Shown: positions 37,261-47,148, counted from the first letter of the stretch. The stretch is DNA of 63,098 nt from Scytonema sp. UIC 10036 (GCF_009725235.1 NZ_WJFC01000064.1:1-63098); one strand, 5' to 3'. The notes: generated by a model from the sequence alone, not told the origin. A program made the numbers and translations.

Positions 37261-38022
37261 TTACTGACTTTGAGTCGTGGTGCTAGTTAAAAGTTGGGGA
37301 ACTAAATTTTTTAAGCCGACTGACTCTAAAAATACTTGCCAGTTAGCCATGACTGTGCGATCGCTGGGATTAATCAGGCGTTGCTGCACTAAGGTATGTA
37401 ACGCTTCATGCCAAATACCAGCCTTGGCGTAAACTTGGGAAAGTTGCTTGGGATTTGTGCTGGCTAGCTGCTTTGATAAAGCGCGGGTAGGTTGGATGCG
37501 TTCCACCCATCCATCGACAGACGCCTCTTTCTCTGTTTCCTCGGAACTGCAAGCGATCGCCATATACCAGCGGTACTGTTTACCAACTTTCAAACTCGGT
37601 GCTTTAGCCGGGAGAGTAAAACCAACAATTCCTGGTTGATTTGGCAGTCTAAAAGTCGTGCTGTAGACTATACCTTTTTCATCTAGTAGCGAAAAGTGAG
37701 CATTTTGCACGGGTATTTGCGGTACAAACCAATAAAATGTGGGACGTTCTGCAAAAGTTAAACCTAATTTATTAGGAGGTATTAAGGGCGTTAACGTTTC
37801 TTTGCTTCCTAAATTGCAGAAATCACCACGGCTTCCTCCCCCAGCTGTCGTTGAGGGTGCTTTGCGATTTGGAGGAACGAAGTTCTGACTTATTTGCCAA
37901 TTTTGAAATTTGCCAGCGATTGGTGATTCAGCTATTCCCACTTTGGGCAAACTACCAATGATGGATAATCCTAAGGAGGTGGGAATGACTGTCAGTTTTA
38001 TTAATTTTTTTATCGAATTCAT
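37261..38022 (-). CDS. DUF928 protein with signal peptide
   Basis: The 253-residue protein starts MNSIKKLIKLTVIPTSLGLS, an export signal ending near ESPIAG. The family marks are visible: FVPPNRKAPSTTAGGGSRGD, then TPLIPPNKLGLTFAERPTF and FYWFVPQI. DUF928 proteins are extracytoplasmic, of unknown role, and often sit beside CHASE2 cyclases and CHAT-TPR genes in cyanobacteria, as here. ATG 38022 is preferred over a TTG nine codons upstream because it begins the signal peptide. The cyclase gene follows after about 30 bp. Confidence 0.85.
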   Translation of the reverse strand: MNSIKKLIKLTVIPTSLGLSIIGSLPKVGIAESPIAGKFQNWQISQNFVPPNRKAPSTTAGGGSRGDFCNLGSKETLTPLIPPNKLGLTFAERPTFYWFVPQIPVQNAHFSLLDEKGIVYSTTFRLPNQPGIVGFTLPAKAPSLKVGKQYRWYMAIACSSEETEKEASVDGWVERIQPTRALSKQLASTNPKQLSQVYAKAGIWHEALHTLVQQRLINPSDRTVMANWQVFLESVGLKNLVPQLLTSTTTQSQ

Positions 38023-38341
38023 AATCAGTCGTGTTAACTCACAATTCAATTATTTGTGCCCTCACCCCTTCTCCCAAACCTGAAGGCGGGGTTAGGGGAT
38101 GAGGGATCTCAGGGAAATGGCAGATTTAGAATTGCTATGGAACCCAAACACTTTGTTAAAATTATTACCCATTATATAGCAACCCAGAATTCTTTATGAG
38201 AGTATACTGAAATAGATAAAAGTATTTTTAGCAACAAAAATATAGGATGTAACAGATGAGAAACAATTCTTAAAATATTTTACTAAGCATAGTTAACATA
38301 GCCGTAAAATTACGTAAACAGCAGACGATGATTAAATTCAT
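38023..38341. promoter_or_regulatory. Divergent promoter region between the two export operons
   Basis: This 319-bp region separates the leftward group DUF928 - cyclase - ABC from the rightward group CNB protein - HlyD - C39 ABC, so it must hold both promoters. It includes a CCCTCACCCC/GGGGATGAGGG-type inverted repeat near 38058-38105 and is then AT-rich. No operator was assigned. Confidence 0.55.
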
Positions 38342-39376
38342 ATGATTAAAACATTACTGACAAAGTTTCCTTATTTTGATACTTTTAAAGATAGCGATAT
38401 TGATTGGATAGTTAGTATAAGCCGATTCCTAGAATACCGTACTGGTGAAATTCTCATCCAAGAAGGTCAAAAGATTAATACAATAGACATTTTGCTAGAA
38501 GGAGCATTGAGCATTCGTGTTTCTCCCACAGAGAATGTAGCAGATACACAAGAAATCGATTGCGTATCGCCTGGGGAAATTGTGGAACCTCTCTCTTTTG
38601 TGGATAATCGTCCCCCTTCCAGCACTTTTATGGCGTTGGCAACATCAAAGGTATTATCGCTACCACGGCATTTATTGTTCAAAAAGCTAGAACAAGATAC
38701 AGAGTTTGCTGCCCATTTTTATCAAATATTGTCTATTTTACTGTCAAAACAGTTGCGGAGACTGAGTGATTTTTTAGCAAAGAACAAAGTTATTCCAGGA
38801 GAGGCGTTACGCAAGGTTTTGTTTGTCTTTGCCATTTTAGATGATAGTGACATTGACTGGATGATATCCCAAGGAGTGAAAACGGTTAATCCAGGAACAG
38901 TGTTGATTGAAGAAGGCAAACCTGTCGATGCATTATATATTTTGTTAGATGGAAAATTAGGAATTTTCGTGGCAACCCAACACGATGAAGTTGGACAAAA
39001 GGAAATTGCTAAATCAGTCAAAGGCGAAATTATAGGCGAAATGTCTTTTGTAGAAACAACAACAGCCTCAGCTACAGTCAAAGCAGCAGAACCTTCTGTA
39101 TTATTGGCACTACCACAACATAATTTATCTGAAAAATTAAAACAAGATACAGGATTTACAGCGCGGTTTTATCGAGCGATCGCTGTAGTTCTAGTAGATC
39201 GGATACGCGATAGATTGTTCCGCCGAGGGTTTGGCAAATTAGCCTACCAATTAGACCAAATCTTAGCAGAAGATATTGAAGTTGAGGATGAACTTAACTT
39301 AGATACCCTAGACAATACGGCACTTGCCAGTGCTAGATTTGACTGGATGATCAAACGCCTCAATCGGCAATCTTAA
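38342..39376 (+). CDS. Protein with two cyclic-nucleotide-binding-like domains
   Basis: The 344-residue protein has tandem cNMP-binding-like beta rolls (about 10-140 and 165-290) and a short C-terminal tail, with no DNA-binding helix-turn-helix. Each domain keeps the start of the phosphate-binding cassette (GEIVEPLSFVDN; GEIIGEMSFVET), but the Arg that contacts the cyclic phosphate is missing in both (PPSSTFMA; TASATVKA). Binding of cAMP or cGMP is therefore doubtful. It heads the rightward operon with the HlyD-type and C39 ABC genes (32 bp to the next gene). With the divergent cyclase it suggests control of peptide export, but this is inference. Confidence 0.87.
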   Translation: MIKTLLTKFPYFDTFKDSDIDWIVSISRFLEYRTGEILIQEGQKINTIDILLEGALSIRVSPTENVADTQEIDCVSPGEIVEPLSFVDNRPPSSTFMALATSKVLSLPRHLLFKKLEQDTEFAAHFYQILSILLSKQLRRLSDFLAKNKVIPGEALRKVLFVFAILDDSDIDWMISQGVKTVNPGTVLIEEGKPVDALYILLDGKLGIFVATQHDEVGQKEIAKSVKGEIIGEMSFVETTTASATVKAAEPSVLLALPQHNLSEKLKQDTGFTARFYRAIAVVLVDRIRDRLFRRGFGKLAYQLDQILAEDIEVEDELNLDTLDNTALASARFDWMIKRLNRQS

Positions 39377-39408
39377 AAATGAATTCGTCCCCAATCCCCC
39401 TTACATGA

Positions 39409-40848
39409 ATGGCTAAAAAAGATAGTATATTCCGCAAGGAATCCCTGGAGCGTTTATCTTCTCCAGAAAGATTGGATCAATTACTGCAAGTCGTCAATCC
39501 ACTTGATTGGCTACCTTTGGCTACTTTGGGTAGTTTTATAGTGTTTGGGTTGGTTTGGAGCGTTGTTGGACGTATTCCCATCGTGGTGACAGGAAAGGGA
39601 ATACTCATTCAACCCAATCAAGTCATAACTTTTGAGTCGCCCATTGCAGGACAACTGAAAAGTCTTCATGTTACAACAGGACAGTGTATCGAAAAAGGAC
39701 ACATCCTAGCCACAATCGACCCCACCGATCTCAAACAGCAATTGCAATTGCAACGCTCAAAACTAGAGGAGTTACAACAACAAGAGGAATCTACAAAGTT
39801 ACTCCAGCAACAACGCATTGCTAGGGAAAAGGCGGCGATCGCTTCTGCCAGAGCCAGTTATATGCAACGTTTGCGGGATACTCAAACTTTCACGCCCGCC
39901 TTTTACGAAAAAGGCTTAAATGCTATTCGCCAACAGCGTATAAGTTTACAACAACGGCTTAAGGATGCTACTGCTCTTGTACCTGTCCTTAAAGATAGAT
40001 TAGAAAAGCGTCAGCAACTTTTAAATGCAGGAGCCATTACTAACGATGCATTTTTACAAGCAGGGCAAGAATACAGACAGGGATTGCAAACTGTGTCTGA
40101 TATCCAAGCCCAACTCAAGCAGTTAGATGTGCAAGAAACAGAAGCACAGCAGAGATACTTAGGCAATCTGAGTTCGATAGGGGAGCTGCAAGCGCAATTA
40201 AAAGACTTGGATACTAAGAGCAAACGTATCGAGCAAGAAAACTTAGAAACTCTTAATAATAAAGTTAATCAAATTCAGGATGTCAAGCGAGCGATCGCTC
40301 AACTGGCAAAACAAATAATAGATAACAGTCAAATTGTCAGCCTCAGGAGTGGTTGTGTATTAGAAATCTCCGCCTTTGTCGGACAAGTTGCCAATCCCGG
40401 AACGCCCCTTGTATCCTTGAATATCGCTGACAAAAACACCCCAATGACTGCCGTCTCCTACTTTAACGTTAAAGATGGCAAGCAAATCCAACCAGGAATG
40501 ACAGTACAAATCACCCCCGACTCCGTGAAAAGAGAACGCTTTGGCGGGATTGTCGGCAAAGTCACTTCCGTTTCCCCCTTACCTGTCACCAAAGAAGGAG
40601 CAGCGTCCATCATTGGCAATCCCGATTTAGTGGCAAAAATCTTGCCGACAGGCGGTGGAGACATGGAAGTGCGGGCAGAAATGGTTTTAGATCCGTCCAC
40701 CTTTAGCGGTTATCGTTGGTCTTCTTCTCAAGGTCCAAAATTAAACATTTCTGCGGGAACAACTACCAGTATCCGGGTAAAAGTAGCAGAGCAAGCACCA
40801 ATCACTTATGTCTTGCCAATTCTACGTGAATTTACGGGCATTAATTAA
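39409..40848 (+). CDS. NHLM-type HlyD secretion adaptor
   Basis: The 479-residue membrane-fusion protein has a cytoplasmic N-terminus, one helix at about 38-58 (LATLGSFIVFGLVWSVVG), a biotinyl-lipoyl-like part (GKGILIQPNQVITFESPIAG), a long coiled coil (about 110-300) and a C-terminal beta domain. The layout and neighbours match the HlyD component of NHLM bacteriocin systems. It should join the ABC exporters to the cell envelope for secretion of the mature peptide. The C39 ABC gene follows after 15 bp. Confidence 0.9.
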   Translation: MAKKDSIFRKESLERLSSPERLDQLLQVVNPLDWLPLATLGSFIVFGLVWSVVGRIPIVVTGKGILIQPNQVITFESPIAGQLKSLHVTTGQCIEKGHILATIDPTDLKQQLQLQRSKLEELQQQEESTKLLQQQRIAREKAAIASARASYMQRLRDTQTFTPAFYEKGLNAIRQQRISLQQRLKDATALVPVLKDRLEKRQQLLNAGAITNDAFLQAGQEYRQGLQTVSDIQAQLKQLDVQETEAQQRYLGNLSSIGELQAQLKDLDTKSKRIEQENLETLNNKVNQIQDVKRAIAQLAKQIIDNSQIVSLRSGCVLEISAFVGQVANPGTPLVSLNIADKNTPMTAVSYFNVKDGKQIQPGMTVQITPDSVKRERFGGIVGKVTSVSPLPVTKEGAASIIGNPDLVAKILPTGGGDMEVRAEMVLDPSTFSGYRWSSSQGPKLNISAGTTTSIRVKVAEQAPITYVLPILREFTGIN

Positions 40849-40863
40849 AAGGGGAATGCTCTT

Positions 40864-43116
40864 GTGCAAGTGATTAAACAGCTAACATCTTCAATTCAAA
40901 ATCTCAATCCCTTCCGCAAACAAGCACAAAGTCCCATTCCTGGGCGGGTGAAAACTCCCACTATCCTGCAAATGGAAGCTGTGGAATGTGGGGCTGCAGC
41001 CTTAGGCATTATTTTGGCGTACTACCGCAAAATTGTACCGCTAGCAGAACTACGCCAGAGTTGCGGTGTTTCCCGTGATGGTAGCAAAGCCTCTAACATG
41101 ATTAAAGCTGCTAGAGACTACGGAATGCAGGCTAAAGGCTTTAAAAAGCAGTTGGCACAATTACAAAAACTCCATCCTCCCTATATTGTTTTTTGGAATT
41201 TTAATCATTTCTTAGTTGTAGAGGGATTTAAGAAAGATTGGGTGTATCTCAACGACCCGGCTACAGGACCGAGACGAGTTTCCTTCAACGAATTTGATGA
41301 AGCTTATACAGGGGTTGTCTTGGTGATGGAACCGGGACCAGAATTCCAACGAGGAGGGCGCAAACCGAGTTTAGTGGGCGCACTCATTGACCGCTTGCAA
41401 AATTCTTGGGGAGCCATCCTTTATTGTTTACTGGCAGGATTTTTTTTAGTGATTCCAGGGTTAGTTTTACCCGTTTTCAATCAGATTTTTGTAGATAACG
41501 TTCTGGTGGAAAATCGTACAGAATGGCTGCGTCCGTTGATTTTCGGGATGGCGCTCGCCGCGATCGTCCAAGCATGGCTGACTTTACTGCAAAGGCAGTT
41601 TCTCAGAAAGCTAAATATCAAGTTATCAGTGGAGATGTCCGGGCAATTCTTGCACCATATTCTACGTTTACCAGTAGGATTTTACGCCCAAAGATTTGCC
41701 GGGGAAATCAGCAGTCGGATTAATATTAATACTAAAGTTGCGGAAGTTTTATCAGGGCAATTGGCTAGGACTGTAATTGATACAGTAATGGTCGTATTTT
41801 ATGCCATAGTCATGTTTGCTTATGATGGCGTATTGACTGCGCTCAGTATTACTTTTGCCGCCATTAATATCTTGACATTACAGTGGGTTTCGCGGCACCG
41901 TACAGATATTTATATGCGAACCATACAAGACCGGGGTCAAGTTGCAGGTACAGAAATTGCTGCCCTCCAGAGTATGGAAACCTTGAAAGCATCAGCGTTG
42001 GAATCTGATTTCTTTTCTCGGTGGTCTGGTTGCTATACAAAATTTGCGAATGGTTCTCAGGAACTAGGCATCACCAATCAACTCCTAGGCGTTTTACCTC
42101 CATTCTTAACTGGTTTAAGCTCCCTATCCATTTTAGTTATTGGGGGGTTACGGGTTATGGACGGACATCTCAGTATAGGGATGTTGGTTGCTTTCCAAAG
42201 TTTAATGACTAACTTTCTGACTCCAGTCAACTCTCTAGTCAATTTTGGCAGTACCCTCCAAGAACTAGAAGGGGACTTAAATCGTCTGGATGACGTATTG
42301 CGGAACCCAACCGATCCAGAATTGGAGAATCAGAATTTCCATATTTCTACAGCTAAGCCGCTACAGTATGCTTCATCCTGCCAACTCAAGGGATATGTAG
42401 AGTTAAAAAATGTCACATTTGGCTACTCACGTACAGAAAATCCCCTCATTCAAGACCTAAGCTTTCAACTAAAACCAGGACAAAGAGTCGCCCTTGTTGG
42501 GGGTAGTGGTTCTGGTAAATCAACCGTTGCCAAATTAGTAGCAGGACTGTATCAACCTTGGGCAGGGAAAATTTTGTTTGATGGTATTCCTAGAGAACAA
42601 ATCCCTAGGGCAATCCTTGCAAATTCCTTAGCAATGGTAGAACAGGAAATCTTCTTGTACGCCGGAACTGTGGGAGATAATTTGACTTTATGGGATAACA
42701 CTATACCACATTCTCAATTAGTTAGGGCTTGCAAAGATGCTGCCATTCATGAAGCGATTTTGGCTTTACCTGGGGGGTATGAAGGTAACTTACTTGAAGG
42801 TGCGGTGAATTTGAGTGGAGGACAACGCCAGCGTTTAGAAATTGCCCGTGCATTAGTTAATAACCCGACAATTTTAGTCATGGATGAAGCAACCAGTGCC
42901 TTAGATGCAGAGACGGAAAAAATTATCGACCGGAATCTGCGCTATCGCGGGTGTTCTTGCATTATTGTGGCTCACCGCTTAAGCACCATCCGCGACTGTG
43001 ATGAAATTATTGTTCTGGAACAGGGTAAAGTCGTGCAGCGAGGTACCCACCAAGAGATGTCACAGCTTGATGGTTACTATACACAGTTGATTCAGTCAGA
43101 GCAGACGAGTTGTTAG
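40864..43116 (+). CDS. NHLM-type ABC exporter with C39 leader peptidase
   Basis: The 750-residue protein combines a C39 cysteine protease (about 25-150), a six-helix permease (about 185-460) and an ATPase (about 510-745). The protease triad is Cys42 (MEAVECGAA), His115 (FNHFLVV) and Asp131 (LNDPATG), which cleaves precursors after a double glycine, as in VAGG of the 27.2-kb peptide. The ATPase has LVGGSGSGKST, LSGGQRQRLEIARAL and LVMDEATSALD. The start is GTG 40864 with AAGGGG about 10 bases upstream. It is the last gene of the rightward operon. Confidence 0.94.
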   Translation: MQVIKQLTSSIQNLNPFRKQAQSPIPGRVKTPTILQMEAVECGAAALGIILAYYRKIVPLAELRQSCGVSRDGSKASNMIKAARDYGMQAKGFKKQLAQLQKLHPPYIVFWNFNHFLVVEGFKKDWVYLNDPATGPRRVSFNEFDEAYTGVVLVMEPGPEFQRGGRKPSLVGALIDRLQNSWGAILYCLLAGFFLVIPGLVLPVFNQIFVDNVLVENRTEWLRPLIFGMALAAIVQAWLTLLQRQFLRKLNIKLSVEMSGQFLHHILRLPVGFYAQRFAGEISSRININTKVAEVLSGQLARTVIDTVMVVFYAIVMFAYDGVLTALSITFAAINILTLQWVSRHRTDIYMRTIQDRGQVAGTEIAALQSMETLKASALESDFFSRWSGCYTKFANGSQELGITNQLLGVLPPFLTGLSSLSILVIGGLRVMDGHLSIGMLVAFQSLMTNFLTPVNSLVNFGSTLQELEGDLNRLDDVLRNPTDPELENQNFHISTAKPLQYASSCQLKGYVELKNVTFGYSRTENPLIQDLSFQLKPGQRVALVGGSGSGKSTVAKLVAGLYQPWAGKILFDGIPREQIPRAILANSLAMVEQEIFLYAGTVGDNLTLWDNTIPHSQLVRACKDAAIHEAILALPGGYEGNLLEGAVNLSGGQRQRLEIARALVNNPTILVMDEATSALDAETEKIIDRNLRYRGCSCIIVAHRLSTIRDCDEIIVLEQGKVVQRGTHQEMSQLDGYYTQLIQSEQTSC

Positions 43117-43170
43117 AGAGAAAATGTGTTTTTTGCTCCCGTTTTGACTACTGTAGCGACGCTCTAGTAG

Positions 43171-43310
43171 TCTCTCACCTCTTACCTCTGCGTACTCTGC
43201 GTCTCGGCAGTTAAATAAATGACTTTGGAACCGCAGAGACACAGAGGGCGCAGAGGAAAAAGATGAGGAATTGCTGCTTGAATTAAAATTTTATGAGTCA
43301 CCTTGACATC
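43171..43310. repeat. MITE-like element, left end missing (copy 2)
   Basis: The sequence matches the centre and right end of the element at 55098-55282 (CTCTCACCTCTTAC to TCACCTTGACATC). The left terminal repeat is absent; the adjoining sequence GCGACGCTCTAGTAG is unrelated. Confidence 0.65.
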
Positions 43311-43360
43311 GTTAGATGGGATAAACAACCTTGTTAGGAAAAAGTACTCACTTACACTGC

Positions 43361-43401
43361 GTTTGTATTTGCGATGCATGCGCTAAAGCGCAACTACAAA
43401 C
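43361..43401. repeat. Hairpin repeat, TAGTTGCGCTTTAGCGC family (copy 2)
   Basis: GTTTGTATTTGCG at one end pairs imperfectly with GCAACTACAAAC at the other, around GCATGCGCTAAAGCGC. It is inverted relative to the copy at 47418-47457. The rest of the 377-bp gap 43117-43493 is MITE sequence and AT-rich DNA. Confidence 0.7.
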
Positions 43402-43493
43402 TATTAAAAGAATGATATGAGGGGTGGACGAGGACGCCCACCCCAAAGAAATTTTGGGATATTTTTTAATTTGGAAATCCCTAAAAGGGACTA

Positions 43494-44594
43494 TTACAAC
43501 GGTACTGGTGTTTCAATATTTACCACCACAGCCTGTAATTCGCGAGCCTTTTCTTCTGGCAAAGCATCATTGGCGAACATCCCTGCAGCAAGTTCTGTTC
43601 CGGCTAGATACTTTAGCCTTTCACTTGTCCGATAGGGTGGGTAAAACTGTGCGTGTAAATGGGCTTCGGGATGAGCTTCACCGTCGGTTGGAGCGCCAAA
43701 CCAAGCCATCAAGTAGGGAAACGGGCGATTCCACAAACCGTCGTATTTAAGAGTGACGGTTTTTAATGCCTTGGCAAGTCCCTGGCGTTGTTTTGCACTT
43801 AGGTCGTAAAAGTGACTCACTTGCTTAATAGGAGCAATCCAAACTTCATAGGGGTAACGGGCGCATACTGGAACGAATGCGATCGCTTCCTCATCCCGAT
43901 AAATAATTCGTTTGTTGTCAGCAATTTCTTTTTGGATCAAATCTTCGAGCAAAGAACGTCCCTGTTGCTGGTAAAACTGCCTTTGTTGTTCCAACATTTT
44001 TGCAGGAACAGGCGGTACAAAAGGATATGCGTAAATTTGACCGTGGGGATGGTGCAAGGTGACTCCAACCTCCACACCCTTGTTTTCAAAGGGAAGCACA
44101 TACTGGATTTCTGGATTGTTTCCAAGTACGCGGGTGCGATCGCCCCACACTTGTAATAGCAACTCCAGGTGATCTAGTTTCAAAGAACTGAGGGAGGCGT
44201 GGGGGTCTTGAGTAAAAACCACAACCTCACACGCGCCATTGGCGGGCATGGTTTCCACGATACTGACAGGTGGGTTTTGTGCAGTCACCGCCATTGATGG
44301 AAAGCGGTTATCAAACACTGCCACATCATACTCTCCTTGAGGGAGTTCCGTAGGAAACTGCGGGTCTTTGGTAGGGGCAAGCGGATTATACTCTGGTGGT
44401 GGCATAAAAGTCCGCCCTTGACGGTGACTCGCATAAGCCACCCACTCACCCCGTAACGGGTGCCAGCGCAAATGAGGATTGGCGGCTACGGGCTCGTTGC
44501 TAGGACTCGTGGCTTCTAGCCCGCTTGCAATGGGATATCGACTATATAAGGTCAGTTGGCGACCATCCGGCTTTAACAGTGTGAGGGAGTACAT
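43494..44594 (-). CDS. galT: Galactose-1-phosphate uridylyltransferase
   Basis: The 366-residue protein exchanges UMP between UDP-glucose and galactose-1-phosphate (Leloir pathway). The nucleophile motif is [13 protein letters not shown] (HPH at about residue 181). Early conserved segments are [20 protein letters not shown] and FDNRFPSM, and the C-terminal half includes [10 protein letters not shown]. The start ATG 44594 lies inside the end of the GH2 gene (22-nt overlap), so translation is probably coupled to it. It is separated from galE and galK by about 31 kb holding the lanthipeptide island. Confidence 0.96.
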   Translation of the reverse strand: MYSLTLLKPDGRQLTLYSRYPIASGLEATSPSNEPVAANPHLRWHPLRGEWVAYASHRQGRTFMPPPEYNPLAPTKDPQFPTELPQGEYDVAVFDNRFPSMAVTAQNPPVSIVETMPANGACEVVVFTQDPHASLSSLKLDHLELLLQVWGDRTRVLGNNPEIQYVLPFENKGVEVGVTLHHPHGQIYAYPFVPPVPAKMLEQQRQFYQQQGRSLLEDLIQKEIADNKRIIYRDEEAIAFVPVCARYPYEVWIAPIKQVSHFYDLSAKQRQGLAKALKTVTLKYDGLWNRPFPYLMAWFGAPTDGEAHPEAHLHAQFYPPYRTSERLKYLAGTELAAGMFANDALPEEKARELQAVVVNIETPVPL

Positions 44595-46453
44595 AATCCT
44601 TGTCCTGAAAGGGTCGCAGCACGGATCGCCTCCAGAGGAATTTTAGGCGTGCGATCGATGTATAACAACCCATTAGCTTCTTGGAAGGTATCCGTTAACT
44701 GCGTATAACAAAATCCACTGAATATCTCAATATTATTGACAGTTTCTAGTAGCGCAGCATATTTCATTTGTAGTTCGGAGACATTCCAGCAGCGCTCGTA
44801 GCCCCAAACTTTGTGAGCTTCAGGTTTGTCATCAGGAGCATAGGCGATACCGCCAAACTCAGTCAGCATGATAGGCTGTCCTTGGTGAGGATAGTTGTCA
44901 AGCGTGAGGATACGTCCTCCAGGACGCTTGCGTTCAAATAAATCTGATAGTTTGACTTCAGGTCCATAACGATGAGCTATATGCTGCGGATTGGTGTCGT
45001 AGTCATGGATTGCAAGAATATCAGTATCTGTACTTTCCCAGCCATCGTTGCCAATCACTGGGCGACTTGGGTCGAGAGTCTTGGTCAAGTGATACATTGC
45101 TAATACGTAGTTCCGATGAGCCTGTGTTTCAACCAGATTCGGAACTCCCCAAGATTCATTAAACGGTACCCACGCCACGATACAAGGGTGATTGATATCA
45201 CGCCTGATGACTTCAGTCCACTCGTGCGCCATGCGCTCTACCGCTTTAGTTGTGAATCGGTAAGCGCTGGGCATCTCCTCCCATACTAACAAACCTAACA
45301 CGTCTGCCCAATATAAAAAGCGAGGGTCTTCAATTTTTTGGTGCTTGCGGACTCCGTTGAAACCCATTGCTTTAGTGAGTTCTACATCCCGCCGCAACGC
45401 TTCATCATCAGGTGCAGTCATGAGGCTATCTTGCCAGTAGCCTTGGTCTAGAACTAATCGTAAATAGTAAGGACGACCATTGAGCATAAAGCGATCGCGC
45501 TGTATGCTGACAGTCCGCATTGCGGTATAAGTTTTGATTTTATCTAAAAGTTTGTCTTCATACCACAGTTCAATATCAGCATTAATAAGCGTTGGCTTTT
45601 CTGGACTCCACAACAATTCGTTGCGGTAGTCGTCGATACCAGGATCGGAAAGGGCGAGGCGGCGGCTAATCTCCCCGTTGAACACTTCATAGGTGTCGTT
45701 GACGAGAATGCGATCGCCAACATTGAGTTTCACCTTTATTTGTACGCCTGAAGCAGGTACATTACCCGCAAGTGCAGCAAAACAACCAATTTCCCACCGC
45801 TCAAAATCAGGAGTCCACTGGATACGATCTATATAAGTTATACCCACACGCTCAACCCAAACAGTTTGCCAAATACCGGTTGTGCGAGGATACCAAATAC
45901 TGTGCGGTTCAAGCTGCCAATCTTGCTTACCGCGAGGTTTGGCAAGATCGTGAGGATCGTCCTGCGCCCAGACAGTGACTTTTGTCATTCCACTGTCATT
46001 TAAAACATGGGTAATATCCAGAGTGAAAGGAGTATGACCGCCTTCATGCTCAGCGATATAGCGATCGTTCACCCAGACACGAGCGCGATAATCTACAGCC
46101 CCAAAGTGCAGCAGCAACCTACCTGAACCAGGAGGTGTTTCAAATTCCTTCTCATACCAGCAGTTTGGATGAAATCCCGTGTCACCAATACCACTTTTGA
46201 TAGATTCGGGAGCAAAGGGAACTTCTATATCATGAGTCCACTGGGTCAAATCGCTGGGTTGAACGCATTTGCCTTCGTCATCAAATGCAAATTTCCACAA
46301 ACCGTTGAGACTTTGCCAATGGGATGGAGTAGCTTCTCCATAAGCAAATCGTTGGAACTGCGGGCGTGGGTACGCTGAAATGCCAAAACTCGTTTTAATC
46401 TCTTCCATAGAAGTTAGCTTGGCTTGACGATTTTCTAACTCTAGTAAGTTCAT
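44573..46453 (-). CDS. Glycoside hydrolase family 2 protein
   Basis: The 626-residue protein has the GH2 order: sugar-binding domain (about 30-190; GLWKFAFDDEG, VNDRYIAEHEGGHTPF), immunoglobulin-like domain and TIM barrel. The acid/base Glu is in VAWVPFNESWG and the nucleophile Glu is in MLTEFGGIAYA. GH2 enzymes act as beta-galactosidases, beta-glucuronidases or beta-mannosidases; the overlap with galT favours release of galactose. There is no signal peptide. ATG 46453 is preferred, with GGAAGA 7 bases upstream, over TTG 46468. Confidence 0.92.
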   Translation of the reverse strand: MNLLELENRQAKLTSMEEIKTSFGISAYPRPQFQRFAYGEATPSHWQSLNGLWKFAFDDEGKCVQPSDLTQWTHDIEVPFAPESIKSGIGDTGFHPNCWYEKEFETPPGSGRLLLHFGAVDYRARVWVNDRYIAEHEGGHTPFTLDITHVLNDSGMTKVTVWAQDDPHDLAKPRGKQDWQLEPHSIWYPRTTGIWQTVWVERVGITYIDRIQWTPDFERWEIGCFAALAGNVPASGVQIKVKLNVGDRILVNDTYEVFNGEISRRLALSDPGIDDYRNELLWSPEKPTLINADIELWYEDKLLDKIKTYTAMRTVSIQRDRFMLNGRPYYLRLVLDQGYWQDSLMTAPDDEALRRDVELTKAMGFNGVRKHQKIEDPRFLYWADVLGLLVWEEMPSAYRFTTKAVERMAHEWTEVIRRDINHPCIVAWVPFNESWGVPNLVETQAHRNYVLAMYHLTKTLDPSRPVIGNDGWESTDTDILAIHDYDTNPQHIAHRYGPEVKLSDLFERKRPGGRILTLDNYPHQGQPIMLTEFGGIAYAPDDKPEAHKVWGYERCWNVSELQMKYAALLETVNNIEIFSGFCYTQLTDTFQEANGLLYIDRTPKIPLEAIRAATLSGQGLCTPSHC

Positions 46454-46938
46454 AACAATTTCTTCCAACTCTTTTACAAAATGATTTTTTTAACTACAAC
46501 TTGTTCCAAACACTTTTAGAAAATAGCCTGTAAGATTACCTAAATTGTGCCGCTCATTTCAAACACCAAGACTCGTAGGCAGGAAGCGCCTAGAAATAGA
46601 GTTTTGTGCTGGAGAAAGGCTTTTAGCCGCCTCAGCTATGAGGGTGTTAACTAGGTATTAACTTCCGACTCGTGACATTATGACACACTTGAAACGAATG
46701 TAAACGCAAATAAACAAAAATCCCAAAAAATTTTTTTTATACCTAATATCAAAAACCGCTCCTATATTTACTATTTTAGAAGCGGTTTTCCCAAATTATC
46801 AGACTAAAATTTGTCACAAAAGCACATAGTAGCTGCTTCGTTGGAGCAATGACAACGACAAGAGCCGAAAACCATTTTTTATGCGTTAAAATGCCAGAAT
46901 TTGAGAATTATCTTGGCAAGATTTTCGCTGCTCCAATT
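46454..46938. other. Intergenic region upstream of the GH2 gene
   Basis: This AT-rich gap of about 485 bp should contain the promoter of the GH2-galT operon. A terminator-like hairpin lies at 46751-46790. No other structure was recognised. Confidence 0.5.
46751..46790 (-). terminator. Terminator-like hairpin
   Basis: AAAACCGCT and AGCGGTTTT form a 9-bp stem around an AT-rich loop. On the reverse strand the stem ends in TTTTT, as expected for an intrinsic terminator of the small zinc-finger gene, whose stop is about 150 bp upstream. It may work in both directions. Confidence 0.6.
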
Positions 46939-47148
46939 TCAGCCACGTATTGAAAGAGAACGGAAATGCGGAAGTTGGCTTTTTATCCAATAGGCACCCA
47001 TACCTATGCACTCAGGACAAATATCACCAAAGCCATCACCTTGATCGCTACAGACAATTAATCTCGCTTCTGCTGTGTGAATGGGGCGATCGCATATTAA
47101 GCAAAATTCCTGCTTGGCTAAGCTACTACATTCTATTTGAAATTTCAT
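46939..47148 (-). CDS. Small cysteine-rich protein
   Basis: The 69-residue protein begins MKFQIECSSLAKQEF. It has two CxxC pairs, CLICDRP and CPECIGMG, so it could bind a zinc ion in a zinc-ribbon-like fold. I do not recognise a named family. ATG 47148 is preferred; an upstream in-frame start at 47208 adds only a hydrophobic, non-conserved-looking stretch. It is transcribed alone. Confidence 0.65.
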   Translation of the reverse strand: MKFQIECSSLAKQEFCLICDRPIHTAEARLIVCSDQGDGFGDICPECIGMGAYWIKSQLPHFRSLSIRG

